64,000 bases of DNA from Blasia pusilla (Eukaryota > Marchantiophyta > Marchantiopsida > Blasiales), in assembly GCA_050084515.1 (NCBI GenBank), contig CM114275.1, positions 27,404,001 to 27,468,000 on the forward strand, written 5' to 3'. The notes below the pieces were generated by a model. It saw only the letters and a list, made by a program, of their open reading frames with translations, searched no databases and was not told the origin of the DNA. Positions within the stretch are counted from its first letter, which is position 1, and the number at the start of each line of letters is the position of its first letter. Positions 48,304 through 59,670 of this stretch are shown in pieces. A program made the position numbers and the translations under genes.

Positions 48304-48600
48304 CGATTGTCGGAGCAGCCGAGCAGAAGCGGGGAGAGCTGAGCAAGTTTTCTAGGGCAAACACACGATAAAGCGAGCGAGGAGGCGAGGAATGGAAGGT
48401 CTTTGTTTGGCGGTGCGGCCTCTCCCCGTCCAGCGACTTCCCCGCCTTCCCTCTCCTTCCTCCCTTCTCCTCCCCTCCCTTCCCTTCACTTACCTCTCTG
48501 CCCGGCCCGACCCGGCCTTGCCCAGCCCTACCCTGCCGGGCCTGCCCCCGCGGTCAAAAGGCCCACAACAGAAAGAACGAACGTTTCTCCAAAATACACC
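48304..48600 (-). promoter_or_regulatory. Putative VDAC leader exon and promoter with a site II-type motif
   Basis: The stretch upstream of the proposed leader exon is C/T-rich (GA-rich on the gene's strand) and contains GGCCCA at 48560-48565, i.e. TGGGCC on the minus strand. TGGGCC/T site II elements are typical of plant genes for mitochondrial and ribosomal proteins. No clear TATA box was seen. Confidence 0.4.
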
Positions 48601-49095
48601 AGTTACGAAAAACTATTTAAAACTATTTTCCGATAATCCTCAAACTACACACACAACAGAAAATTTATGAGGAGTGCTTCGACTCTTGCGACTTGTCGCC
48701 TGCCCATTCCACGTGTCCGACCCTCCCTCTCAGGCTGTTGGCGACTTCTGCGGGTCGCAGAGAGCGCTCCACTCATATGCATCTGCACCTGCGCTGGGGT
48801 ATATAACCCGCTGGATTCTGATCCGACGGTGATTAAATGAAACATTTCCAGAAGTTTCTGCCCATACATTTCAGATGGGCAGAAACAAAAGCATATGGGC
48901 ACCAAATATCTGTTTCTTAATTGAGAGTGTTCTCTTAGGTTTATTCATACCATTAAGAGAAGTACCTTTAAGAGAATTAGTTTCGTGTTATCCATGGAGT
49001 GCCCACTCATGGGGTGAGTACACTTGCCACTACACCTTCAATTAATTTGCTAGCACATCTTGTATATGGTTATGAAGTTTGGGTTAGGCCAAAAA
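48601..49095. other. Intergenic DNA left of the mini-Helitron
   Basis: A hairpin-like pair TTTCTGCCCAT/ATGGGCAGAAA occurs at ~48856-48886. No gene was recognised. Confidence 0.35.
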
Positions 49096-49273
49096 TGTAT
49101 ATTATTAAAAGAGGATGGGGTTGGAGGAACCTCCTATCTATCGACACATAAGCTTTTTGCAATCTTCCCGTATTGAAACATATACAAGAAGAACTAAGAA
49201 CTAACAGAAAGAACTAAGGGTACCTGTTCCCATGCGCTTTTTTCACCCGTGTATCGCACGGGCAAGATGCTAG
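49096..49273 (+). mobile_element. Mini-Helitron, 178 bp, non-autonomous
   Basis: The 3' end is diagnostic: a hairpin CCCGTG-TATCG-CACGGG, a seven-base spacer and a CTAG end followed by T. The 5' end TGTATATTATTAAAAGAGG matches the plant Helitron start TCTATATTATTAAAAG, except for G instead of C at position 2. It is preceded by A, as expected for insertion between A and T. It has no coding capacity. Confidence 0.65.
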
Positions 49274-51137
49274 TAGTAGAAAGAAAGTCGTTATGCTCCG
49301 GGTGTAGTGGAAGTTTCTTCATCCATTTTTTCAACTTCCATTTATGGCATTTAACATTCTGCCTTTTTGTATATTTTTTATGAACCTAAATGACATGAGT
49401 TCTGTATGATGGGTGCATCGTATTATATTGGTAATTTTAATGCATTCATCCACATTGCATTTGTGGAACTATCAACCTAATATTACATTGGTGAGTGTCA
49501 CAATTTGAATCAAACAAGCTATATGGCAAAATATACTTGCATGTATCGACCATCTTATAGGTGTCCAGAAACTAGGGTTTGGATGTGATTGGGTTGTGGT
49601 TGAGTTGTGATGTAATACAATAGCTGGAGTGGTATTATCTTGTCGCAACTCTTAGTAGACTCAATCTAAACTTCATTTGATGTAGAGTAGGCATATCCAT
49701 TGTTATGAAATATCATACATGTATTCTCCATATCGCTTTTTGTGGCATGCTTTTTTTTTTATTTGATCATATGATGAGTATTTCAAAATCTCTTCAGCTT
49801 TAAGATTGTCTCAGTAATAAAACTACTCTCTTGAGAAATTTTGCGAGAAAGAACTTCTATGAATTAATTTGAAGTTTTTTACCACAAGGTTAAAAAAAAT
49901 CTAAGTTTTAAATTACATACGTAATGGGCTAATTTTGGCATTTGTAATAAGACAAAGGGTATTAATTCTGTTTTCAAAAATTATTAACTCCTAAAAATAA
50001 TAAAACAGATATATTAATTTTCTCTTATTTCATAGATGTAAGAATTTTTTGTTGGACTTATACAAATTTTTATTTTATTATTTTCCTTATTGAAAAAATA
50101 TTTTCGTAGTAATGAAATACATTCATAACATGTAAAATCTTAATGGAGATCCCACAAATTTTATTTTGAATGCATTTAAGAGAATGAAATAGAATATTCA
50201 ACAACGAGAGAAAGGGATGTGATCTTATGTTATGTTCTAAATAGTATAGATTATCAAAAACATCTTTATCAAAAGGTCAAAAAAGAAATGGAAAATTCAT
50301 ATCTAAAATCTCATTAATAAACCGATAACACAGATAAAATAAATTCCTACATTGACATGTGAAGACCATCAAGGTCCTCTCAAGAGAAAAATTCGAATAA
50401 ATCCATACTAGCATACAATTCTTATTATGCAAGGAGCTAATTGTTCTCAAAAATGTATTTTTGTTACTTATGTTATGACAATATTTTCTTATGCGCCCAT
50501 TTCATATGACAAGCGAGTCACGGTGCACCAACATCATTTATCAAGATGTTATCTTCCCTTAATAGTAGTGATGTAGATAAAATAAACTGTAATAGGCATA
50601 CAAATATAGAAGGACAAATTTATGCATGGAAAAACCACTCCCAAAATACTTAGAAACAATAAGTAAAAACTTTTAATATTTTCCATTTTAATTCATAAAC
50701 GGAAGTCTAATTTCAAAGAGAGGCATGCCAAATGAGATTTTGGAAGAAGTTTGCAAAATTTTCACAAAGAAATCTCATCTCTTTCTCTCCTCAACCCAAT
50801 TATGGTAAGGTGGATAGGAATAAAGGAATAAAAAATCTGGGACAACCACAAATACTTTGCATAGAAGGTGGCCTCTTTCCTCATCTAATTGTTCTACTAT
50901 GAATATGAATCCCATGATCATTTTTCACAAAAAAAACTTAGTATACAATCTTAATAGTGTGGTGCATAGCTAAGTGAATAAAATCCAGGGATATATCAAT
51001 AAGTACGATGAACCATTCTGGTCTAATATGTATTATTAGAATAAGAGAAGTCTTCCCGCATGAGGGGAAAAAAAAATTCCTCTTTGTTAAAATTTTGTTA
51101 TAATTAAATCGGACATGAACAAACTTCTTCTTACAAA
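49274..51137. other. AT-rich DNA without recognisable genes
   Basis: Long A/T runs and only short open frames. No clear tandem array or transposon ends were found. Confidence 0.45.
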
Positions 51138-51240
51138 TCTATACTGTTAACAAAGAATGGAGTTAGAATCCCTCCTCCTCCTATCGACTCTCGACATCTG
51201 TCATGTGGGAGCTTTCTTGGTGGTGACGTATGGCAACGCG
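51138..51240 (+). mobile_element. Helitron-like 5' terminus
   Basis: TCTATACTGTTAACAAAGAATGG followed by CCTCCT...CTATCGAC is related to the left part of the 49096 mini-Helitron (which has CCTCCTATCTATCGAC). No matching 3' end was found. Confidence 0.4.
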
Positions 51241-53420
51241 GGAATTAGTTATAATCAATGAATAAAAGGAATGGAATGAATGAAAAAGATGGAGACGTTA
51301 GATTTACGTTCGTTCTACGAGTGTTTTTCCCCGAGCTTCATGTCACCTATGAATAGCATGGGGTACCCTCTAATTTTTCAAATATGAAAATTATGAAGAA
51401 AAACTGGATGAATCCCACCATTTCCACTAAAATCAATTATATGTGTGGCATGGCATGCCTTCATGGCTGTGTCCCGTAATGCTGTACCATCGCATCCCGA
51501 TGACCACAGTGCGCGACAAAGAGGAAGGGGTGACTTGTTGAGGGCCCTTAGTCTACTCTGGCGTCCTCGGAGGGCCGGGTGAAAATGATTACCTTTAATG
51601 ACTGCCTATTACATTAGAGAAATTTTCCTTTACTAATTTTTTTTTCTTAATTGGAACCTTGGATCTGACTGTGGTTGGAGTTTGAACTCAGACGCCCCCA
51701 ACAAGTCCGCTCAAGAGAAAAACAAGGCCTCCCCGTCCGCCCGTCCTCCCGTCCTCAAGGCTGACGGACGGAGGAGAGGAGTCGGCGCGTCGGGAAGCGG
51801 TGGTCAGGAATCAATTTGGACCTCTGCTCTGCTCTCATCCCGTCGAGATTGAGACCTTTTCTTTCCACGCCGGGTTCCCATGTACTCTTCCCGGCTGTTT
51901 TGGGTCCTGGTTTTGGCCGTTTTCCCACTTCTCTGTTGTCGAATCTTTTGTCCATGGTTCCCGAATAGACCACAGCGTGACGGACGTACGCGTTTAGGGT
52001 CGAAACGGAATATACTCTGAACCTCTGGTTACTGTTGACGGCAAACGAGGCTGTGAAGAGGGGTTACGTACAAACTACCAACTACGATGACGACAAAACG
52101 GCTAGGGTATTCCGGCTTCGGTTTCCGGTAAACGGGAGCAACCACCCCGTCCGTCGTGGCCGCGGAAGGGACTGTGGCACATGGTGTTCGCTCGGCCTAC
52201 CCCATACCTCCTGCCACCTTGTTGTGGGGAGAATTTTTTTAATCTACCACACTTCATCTACTCAAGTTTCCCATCTTCTTATTTTTAAGAGGAAAGCCCT
52301 AAACTTTTGTGCACTCTTGTTCATCTAGAACTCCATTCCTCTTTGGAAAACCCCACAAGTAACTCGTATTTTAGGCAACAAAGTCTATATACTAATTGGA
52401 GGATGCAATTTTATTAGTTGTTCCTCTATTTGGCATGTGCCATTACTCCTTCAAAATTATTTTTGGTAAGGTTAATTGGGGTCATACAAAGAAACTGGGT
52501 CATGTAGAGAGATTGGTAAGGAAGTGACATTGAAACCTGAATTATTAAACATAGATCTATCCTTGCTAGTTCTCTCAGAAAAGAAATCCCATCCCTTCAC
52601 CTTATATTATTTCTGAAAAATAATTTGCCTCCCACCCTTTATCACTTGTGTCGAAGATTTATTTTGAAACCCTCACTTCTTCATGGAGGCTGTTCTCTCT
52701 ACTAACAAGCATCCTGCATTAAAAGTCTGTAAAACATTAGTAGGAAACCAGATTCACTTAACAAATCAACTTCTTTCAAGCTAGACAGGGTGGAATGCAT
52801 GGTGCGGCCTTTTTCATCTCAAAAATAAAATGGTACAAAATGAAACGGAGCAACGCTTTCTGGGGATTACTCTATTGTAGGGCCGGATTAAATGCTATCC
52901 ATTCTCTACTGAAATTTAGGGCAAGAATATGAAGGTTGGAACTTGGTTTTTACCTTCCATAATTTCATTCCGTATCATTGCTAGCACCGATCTCTGGGTA
53001 TTGCTTATTCAAAAAATCTCTTCATTTCATTATACATTAGTACATCATTTTGTTTGTATGCTATGGGGCATGTATTTTGAAAACCATACATCAATAGCAA
53101 TTTCCAAAAGAATAACAGCAGTCCAAAATGGGCATTTCGTGTTCTTTATTCTTCTTAAAGAAAAATTGTCATCTGTTAACTGAACGGACAATTCAAACGA
53201 AATCCAGCTTTTGACAATAAACCGATGACATTGACAAATCGACAGATCCCTACTACTCCCGAACCCAGTATGCTTGGAAGATGCTCAAATTCGGCTAGGA
53301 CAAACCGAGCGACACCTGGATTTGGAGGGCTGGTGATAAGAAATTTATCAACCCCTACCTACATTAAGAGAAGTCTGCTGTGAAGTGCTATAAATACGAG
53401 CCAACAGGCGCTTTGATGAG
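51241..53420. other. Mixed intergenic DNA
   Basis: A GC-rich patch (~51690-52230) has CCGTCCG-type repeats and open frames without recognisable domains. A Helitron-like start (TCTATATACTAATTGGAGG) lies at 52384. The rest is AT-rich. Confidence 0.35.
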
Positions 53421-53590
53421 ATTACAGATCAATACTCGAGTAGAATCTCAATCCTGATTACAAAATGAGGATTTTAGGACGGATATTCGTAAGCCAGATT
53501 CGAAAGGCAATATTCAGTTAACGAGTGAATGGCTTTTTCTGAACTTGTACAATCTAAATCTTGAAATTTGGTTCGTCATTTCATCCTAAA

Positions 53591-53990
53591 TCATGGAAAG
53601 GTCCTTCCAAGTGAACATGATGTGGAATGATATCTGCTCTGATTCGGCAATACTGCTGGATGTGATGGGCTCTTCCCATCTATCTCTGTTCTTACATTCA
53701 TGAGGACCACGGCCCTGATCGGTTATTCTGGGGAGATTACCTATTACACCTCTCATTAAGGTGTTGACACAACATATCAGTTGTGGCCCAAATTCAGTTC
53801 TCGTAATAAGTTCTTTTCCGCAGAATGGACCTTACGGATGGAGTAGGAGTTTGTTACATCACCAAACGTTAGCACGACTCCATCACCCATAACCAAAGGC
53901 TGCTCCCAAGTCCCTAATCCGCCTTGAGGTGCCCAGGCCGTATTTCTAGCTGTCAAGATACTAGACCTGCAACTTAGACAGATGTAGAGA
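53591..53990 (-). CDS. Possible exons of an unrecognised minus-strand gene
   Basis: After an acceptor-like TTGCAG near 53969, the minus strand reads SSILTARNTAWAPQGGLGTW and remains open to a stop at 53777. A second frame (~53591-53761) reads MRGVIGNLPRITDQGRGPHE and ends WKDLSMI. Both have balanced, protein-like composition, but no family was recognised and no full exon chain was built. They could be an exon of a gene or downstream alternative exons of the YIP4-like gene. Confidence 0.25.
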
Positions 53991-54465
53991 GACAGAACAT
54001 ATGAAAACACAGCCTTGCATTGCACTGAGGTAAAACTATTCCCAATCTATGCCAATAGGCACACCCTGGCATAGTGAAGCTCACTAGTGGTTGTGCCAAT
54101 CCATCACTCAGAGTTTGTGCAGCATACAGGGAAAAAAACATGTGTACTGCTCATATTTGAATGCAGCAGGGTGAACAGTTATGAGTGGAGAAAAAATGAT
54201 AAACAAACAATTTGGCAGCATCTTATTGCACCTGTCCCTCTTCAGATCTCCATAGAAAACAGGTACAGGGACGAAATTAGAGAGACCTCAACCAGCTAAG
54301 CTGGTTTGATCATCAAGTAATCTTCCAAGAGCCACCACTGAATTTGGACATAAAATGCTCTGTGTTCTGCCTTACTGCACATCAAAGAATAGAAACTGTC
54401 CACACATGGCAAGACACTGGACTCAACACTTGCTTGCTTTGCCTCCCACCAAGATAAGCTACACA

Positions 54466-56735
54466 CTAGTCATTGGCTAATACCAGGAAACCAACCGAGA
54501 TATAGAGCAGTAGAACTGGATACAGCGCCAAAACTTTCCGACTAGATGGTACTGCCGTACTCACAAAGGGGTATGCCGACCATGAGCTCCAAACCAGAGT
54601 GACCAACACTACAATACTCCTGAACAGCTTTGAGTCCTTGATCAAGCACACCAGAGCACCTATATCCAGGGGAAATAGACAATACCCCAACACACTCAAA
54701 CTCTGGAAAAAAATGATCGATCCACCCTGCAAACATTGCATTTTTTTCTCATCAGAATAGCAGGTTTTGAAATACCTTCCCCTAAGTTCAGTACTTGTCT
54801 CAGTCCTCAATCCCTCCCATCAATTATATTTCATTGATGAGCTTAAAGCATCCATCCCAACAGAGAGAACAGCAAGTAGTCCTCTGTTCAATTGATCTAC
54901 TCACCCAATACCCAATGATATGAAAATACAAACCTAGGGATAGAAGTAAATTCAAAACTTACCAAGAGCTGCACATTTAAAGTCAACACAACGGCTCCCG
55001 CTGACAGCACTGCAAACACTACTGCAAACACTTTCGACTGCAAGAATCCATAAATAGGACAAGTTAGCAATGAGAGTAATTGTGAAATGGACACCTGGTG
55101 AATGCTGTCCTCATGCCATGCAGAGGAAAAGTAACATAGTTCATTGGTAAAAATATTGATTTGAAGGTATTGCACAATTCTAGAATCTAGGACCATTACA
55201 AATAATCCTGACTTGAAAAGTGTGGTCAACTTCTACAAGACAGTAGACCAATTCAAATAAAAAGTGTTATCAATCCTTGTGCGATTGCTAGAACTACAAA
55301 AACGGTGGACACGGCCAGCTAAAAACAATATCGGACCAATGGCAATCACCAGAAGCCAAATAATCAGCAAAAGGCCCGATTAGCAAAGCAACCCTGACAA
55401 ATCAGTGGAGCCGAGAATCCTTTGCTGCCTTCCCCAGTCTAAGACCCTACTAAACAGAGGAAACACAAACCAAAAGGATATCACCCACGTTGTCCCTATG
55501 ACACGGGAGTCTGCAGTATGCAGAACTAGACGCTACATTCGAAGGTTATATAGATCATGACCAGGGATCAGACACGAGAAAACGGCAGACGGTCTTCAAG
55601 AATCACCCAATAGCTTTCCTCATCACAAGTCTTGAAATTTAGAAGAACAACCTGTGTTCCCATCCTGACAGCACTCAGTTAATCATATATCGGGCGTCAA
55701 GATAGATGGGAACGAAGTGGACTCCACGGAGGACACGATCGTGTTGTATCCCCAACGTAGCAATAAAGGCAAGGGATGTTCAGGGAACTCATGAAACTCA
55801 AAGGAAGCCTGAGGCTTTATGAAGGCCAAGAGCTTCGAATCCCATGACACCGTCACAAAAAGAACAATGCTATCATGAAGGGTGCGATCATCCACACCCA
55901 ATCGTGGATTATAACGAAGATCTTACCAGACACTCCAAGAAGTATGAGTATCTGGAAAGAAAGGGAACACAACGCAATCGCACCCAGCGCCAATGATTGG
56001 AGGCTAATTTTTGGGATATGCAATGCAGACATCTCAACGACAAGAAGTACAAAGCTCTCTTAGGAGCTTCCATCAAAAATCCTGCTCAGTGAACACTCTT
56101 CATAGCCGCCATATCTATAATGTACACAATGGAACCACAGGAAACAAGTGTCTACGAACTTGAGAAAGAGAAATCTGAAGCCGATAGTCCAAAAAACTAA
56201 ACGCAAAACCCTAGGTCTAATGTTGCAAGAAGATGAATGTAAGAATTACCTTGTCCTCCGTAGCCGAAGAAGATAATGTGAGGGCCAGAAAGATGATGAA
56301 GAAGAAGGGACCCCAAAGATCCCAATCCCTGAGAGCCTTTCCCGGATCTTCGCGGTAAGGATTCGGGAAAACGACGTTCCTCAAATTGGTGGCTACGCGA
56401 ACCACATCTCGTTTCAAAGTCTCCCATACAGGCTCCGTGAGAGTGCTGTATTCAGGACCCCCTCCAAATGCTGCGGGGCCTCCAGCACCTCCGCCTCCTC
56501 CTCCAGCTGCTGCTGACGACGACGAAGAAGCATTTCCAGATCCAGAAGGACGAGGATCGGAAGATACCGGAATGGATACCTGCGCAGCGGAAGTAGTGGC
56601 AGGTTTTCCTGGAGCAATCGAGGTCGGCACTTCGATCGTCGCCGGTTGCACGCTGATGTTGAACAAACTCTCGATTTCATCAATGTCAGATTGAGAAGTA
56701 GACTGCAGAGGAGTTTGCTCACTGGACCGACTCAT
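54466..56735 (-). CDS. YIP4-like: YIP4-like (Yip1-domain, YIPF family) TGN membrane protein
   Basis: Three exons in phase: 56250-56735, 54963-55037 and 54466-54726, giving 273 residues. The N-terminal half is cytosolic and begins with [13 protein letters not shown], close to the plant YIP4 start, then a Pro/Ser/Gly-rich linker with a poly-Gly run. The Yip1 domain has the family signature [23 protein letters not shown] and then about five membrane segments (including [34 protein letters not shown] and [18 protein letters not shown]). Known in Arabidopsis: YIP4a/b act with ECHIDNA at the trans-Golgi network in secretion of wall polysaccharides. Intron 1 is ~1.2 kb. Confidence 0.94.
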
Positions 56736-58380
56736 CCTTCCGAGCGTCTTTTACTCCTGCGCTCGATCAATTCCTTGTCCCCGACTTCACCGCTCGCCGA
56801 TCACTGCTCTTTTCGTCCAGAGAAATTCCTCAACGACGGGATACCCTGCTCCTGGCTCTTCCGATCTCCTCCCTGTCGTTCCCCATTCTCCCCATCACTG
56901 CTCCCATTTCTTCCACTCTTTGCCTTCTTTCAGTCCACCGCTGCACCATCGCTCGCCGATACACACGACAAAGACGAAAACTACGAGCAGAGAAAGGAAC
57001 CTCGCGCGGGGACGGTCAATGATGGAGCAGGGAACCTGCTGTAGCCGGTATACAGGTCACCGGCGTCCGAGTCGTGCTTCATGCTGCTTCGTGATGAACT
57101 CGTTGCTTCCGCGCCGTGCGATCGATGTGTGGGCCCCACCTCGGTACATAGTCATGCTTTTGCCCGTCAATCATCCTCGTTTCGACCTCATTGGGGCGAC
57201 TCAAAGCTTCTCCGGACGGGGGCAGCCTCTATCTACATACGATAACACATGTGTTTTTTCTTTTCTTTATTTTATTAACTAGTAAAATGTCCGGAATCAA
57301 AACTTAAATATTGAAAGTATGGAAATTTTATATTTTCTTAAAATCATAGATGACAAATTTTCCAACTTATGTACACAATCTATACTATAATTGACGAGGG
57401 GGGTTACTTCTTTTGGTAACTCTTTTTCCCAACGAAGTGAAATCCCCTCCAAAAGTAGTCCGATGTACGTTTGTGAGAAAGAGTTAAAATTCTCCACGTA
57501 CCTTATATTTGAAGCAGATCATATTGCACGATCTTATATTTGAAGGAGATTTTATTTGATCCGATACTTCTCAAATGCTTTTGAAATAACTAGTTGTGGT
57601 ATGACACATGTTAATTCACTAGCTTTAGAAGCGCAACAAATAAAAGAGCATAGTTGGAGCAGACTTCACACTATTTTTGTCGATGGAACTAAAGAAGTTG
57701 GGTAAGAAGTGGAGGCATCGAAAAATTGAAGGTGGTGAAGGATTTATGAGTCGGAGGTGGTGAAACTCTGACACTCATTGTTGAGGCGAAGGGACGAAGC
57801 AAATTTCAAGGTAAATTGATAATCTTTGTCCACCATCTTTGTCTCGAATCTTCGGCTCTTGCAGCTCTTGCACTCGATTGGATTGCAACTCTTGCAATCA
57901 ATTGCATTATGTCTCATGCGACTGGCGGGAGAGGCAACCGCACCCGACGCCTGCCTGTTGTTGCGTTCGATTTCGAGGCGTGACTTGGCTACCATCCTGC
58001 CTTGATTTTGCTACAATTCCGCCCAACCTTGGAGTGAAGCGCCAAAATCAGGGTCGGCAAACTCCGCCATTGTGCTTTTGTAGCAATTTATGCTATGTCC
58101 AAACAGTCCAAACATACTCAATTGGGAAGGTATGTTCCAAAATTCGTGCGCATAGAAAGCATCGACTGGCATGGCAGATTGCTAGAGGTACCCGCAAGAA
58201 GGAGAGACCTATGTGAGAGAGCTCTCGCTCTTTTTGAACATCCTGCTTTTGTAGGTCAGCTTCGTTGTGGAGGTTTGCATTCATGAATTGGTGCCTGCAA
58301 GCTTTTAATGATGCATGATTGCTCCTATCATGTTTGAGAAGGTGACAACTCCAACGAGCCATTATACTTCTCTACATATC
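56736..58380. other. Upstream region of YIP4-like and left flank of the Helitron
   Basis: The YIP4 leader and promoter probably occupy 56736-57150, which is C/T-rich on the plus strand. A Helitron-like start (TCTATACTATAATTGACGAGG) lies at 57379. The open frame at 57839-58216 has no recognised domain. Confidence 0.35.
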
Positions 58381-58416
58381 GACGTCATAGAGGTGATACA
58401 AATATCAAAATCGGAG

Positions 58417-58560
58417 TATGTTCCATCACCGATTGTTGAAAATAGGAATAATGCTTCAAGTCCCGCCTATGTTCCATCACCAATTTTTTAAAATATGGAT
58501 AAGGCTTCAAGTCCTAGCTATGTTCCATTGCCGATTTTTGAAAATCTGATTAATGCTCCT
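58417..58560 (+). repeat. 51-bp repeat encoding a 17-residue motif, three copies
   Basis: Units start at 58417, 58468 and 58519. In one frame they read YVPSPIVENRNNASSPA, YVPSPIF-stop-NMDKASSPS and YVPLPIFENLINAP. The period is a multiple of three and the peptide is better kept than the DNA, which points to a former coding repeat; one stop now breaks it. Confidence 0.65.
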
Positions 58561-58864
58561 TTGTATAAACCCTTTGAGAAATTATCATAGTTGTAGCTAT
58601 TATAAGAGTGCATCTAAAATTTTAACCACGCGTGTCCTGAATCATCATTCTATTTCACAAGAAGTAGTTGGACGTCATGAGGTAGAAGGAGATACAGATT
58701 CCACACATGACAACATCCCTTCCTCGGACCCTATAGCATCTAGCCATTCATTTATACGTGATTGTTGCGGATTTGAGTCATGGAAAATTAATGATTGTAA
58801 TACAATTTGCCCTGATGACTCCAGTGATATGAGTACGGATGAGTCTTATTGCCCATTAGAATGA
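58553..58864 (+). pseudogene. Possible 5' coding remnant of the Helitron protein
   Basis: A 103-codon frame, rich in Asp/Ser (GDTDSTHDNIPSSDP, DDSSDMSTDES), ends at 58864. Disordered acidic N-termini are usual for Helitron proteins, and it lies upstream in the same orientation, but no domain was recognised. Confidence 0.3.
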
Positions 58865-59400
58865 TTTTCCCATTTCAGATTTCTACAAAAATTTAAGTTA
58901 TGTGTATACTTTATTTTAATATAGAATATAATATTCATGGAAAAAAATTTGAGTATAAGTTTTTTTTACCAAAAAAAAACTTAAATTTTTTTGATATATT
59001 GACAATACATCTTTTTGTCGGATGGTTGATATTGTCACGAGATGGATGGATCTCAATAGGAACAATCGAGGCGGAATGAAAAAAAATAATTCACAGAGAT
59101 CACCAATATAGTCTCTTTACCTAATGTGGAGTCTGATCGTGTACCACATTTCATGTAGTCCACAATCTTCTATACTAATTTCATAGGAAACATAGAAGAT
59201 TGCATGGAAGAAGGCAAGAAGGTTTGCATCTAAGAGAAGAAGAAGGGCGCTTCGAGATATGCAATTTATAACTCATTCTACGACTTTGTCATCTCCAATA
59301 TAAGAATGCTTAGCTTTATGATAATACAATGATTCCATAATTGTATGTGCACACTGAGGATTTGTTGTGTGACTTTAGTATTTCTCATGTTTGTGGGTCA

Positions 59401-59480
59401 TAATAGGAGCATACCTTGTAGTAGCTAGAATATGGACTTCTAATGACGTCCATATTCTAACTAATATAAGTATGCTTCAC
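59401..59480. repeat. Nested imperfect palindrome
   Basis: The inner arms TAGAATATGGAC/GTCCATATTCTA (59426-59437, 59448-59459) sit within outer arms GCATAC/GTATGC (59409-59414, 59470-59475). It resembles a small foldback or MITE-like insertion, or a hairpin RNA. Confidence 0.5.
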
Positions 59481-59670
59481 ATACTTCTATTATTGTATGA
59501 TTTTTACTTGGTCTTTAAATTTTTTTGAATTATTTCAAAAAAATGTTGTCTCATAGGCCTTTCATAGAATTTCCTCAAGTTGGAGTTATTCTAAACTTCA
59601 CGCTTGTGATCAAACCATCTCTTACCCACGTTTGATATGTTTCTAATATATGATATTTTTATATTTTTAA

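Noticed and set aside
47891-48371. Overlapping 124- and 157-codon frames on opposite strands
   Set aside because: They lie in the probable leader intron and leader of VDAC; no homology recognised and no coding-like bias.
52035-52328. 97-codon plus-strand frame
   Set aside because: It runs from a GC-rich patch into AT-rich DNA with an abrupt change in codon use and has no recognised domain.
57839-58216. 125-codon Cys-rich plus-strand frame
   Set aside because: Cysteine-rich text comes from a CTTGCA-type local repeat, and the opposite strand is also open. No family was recognised.
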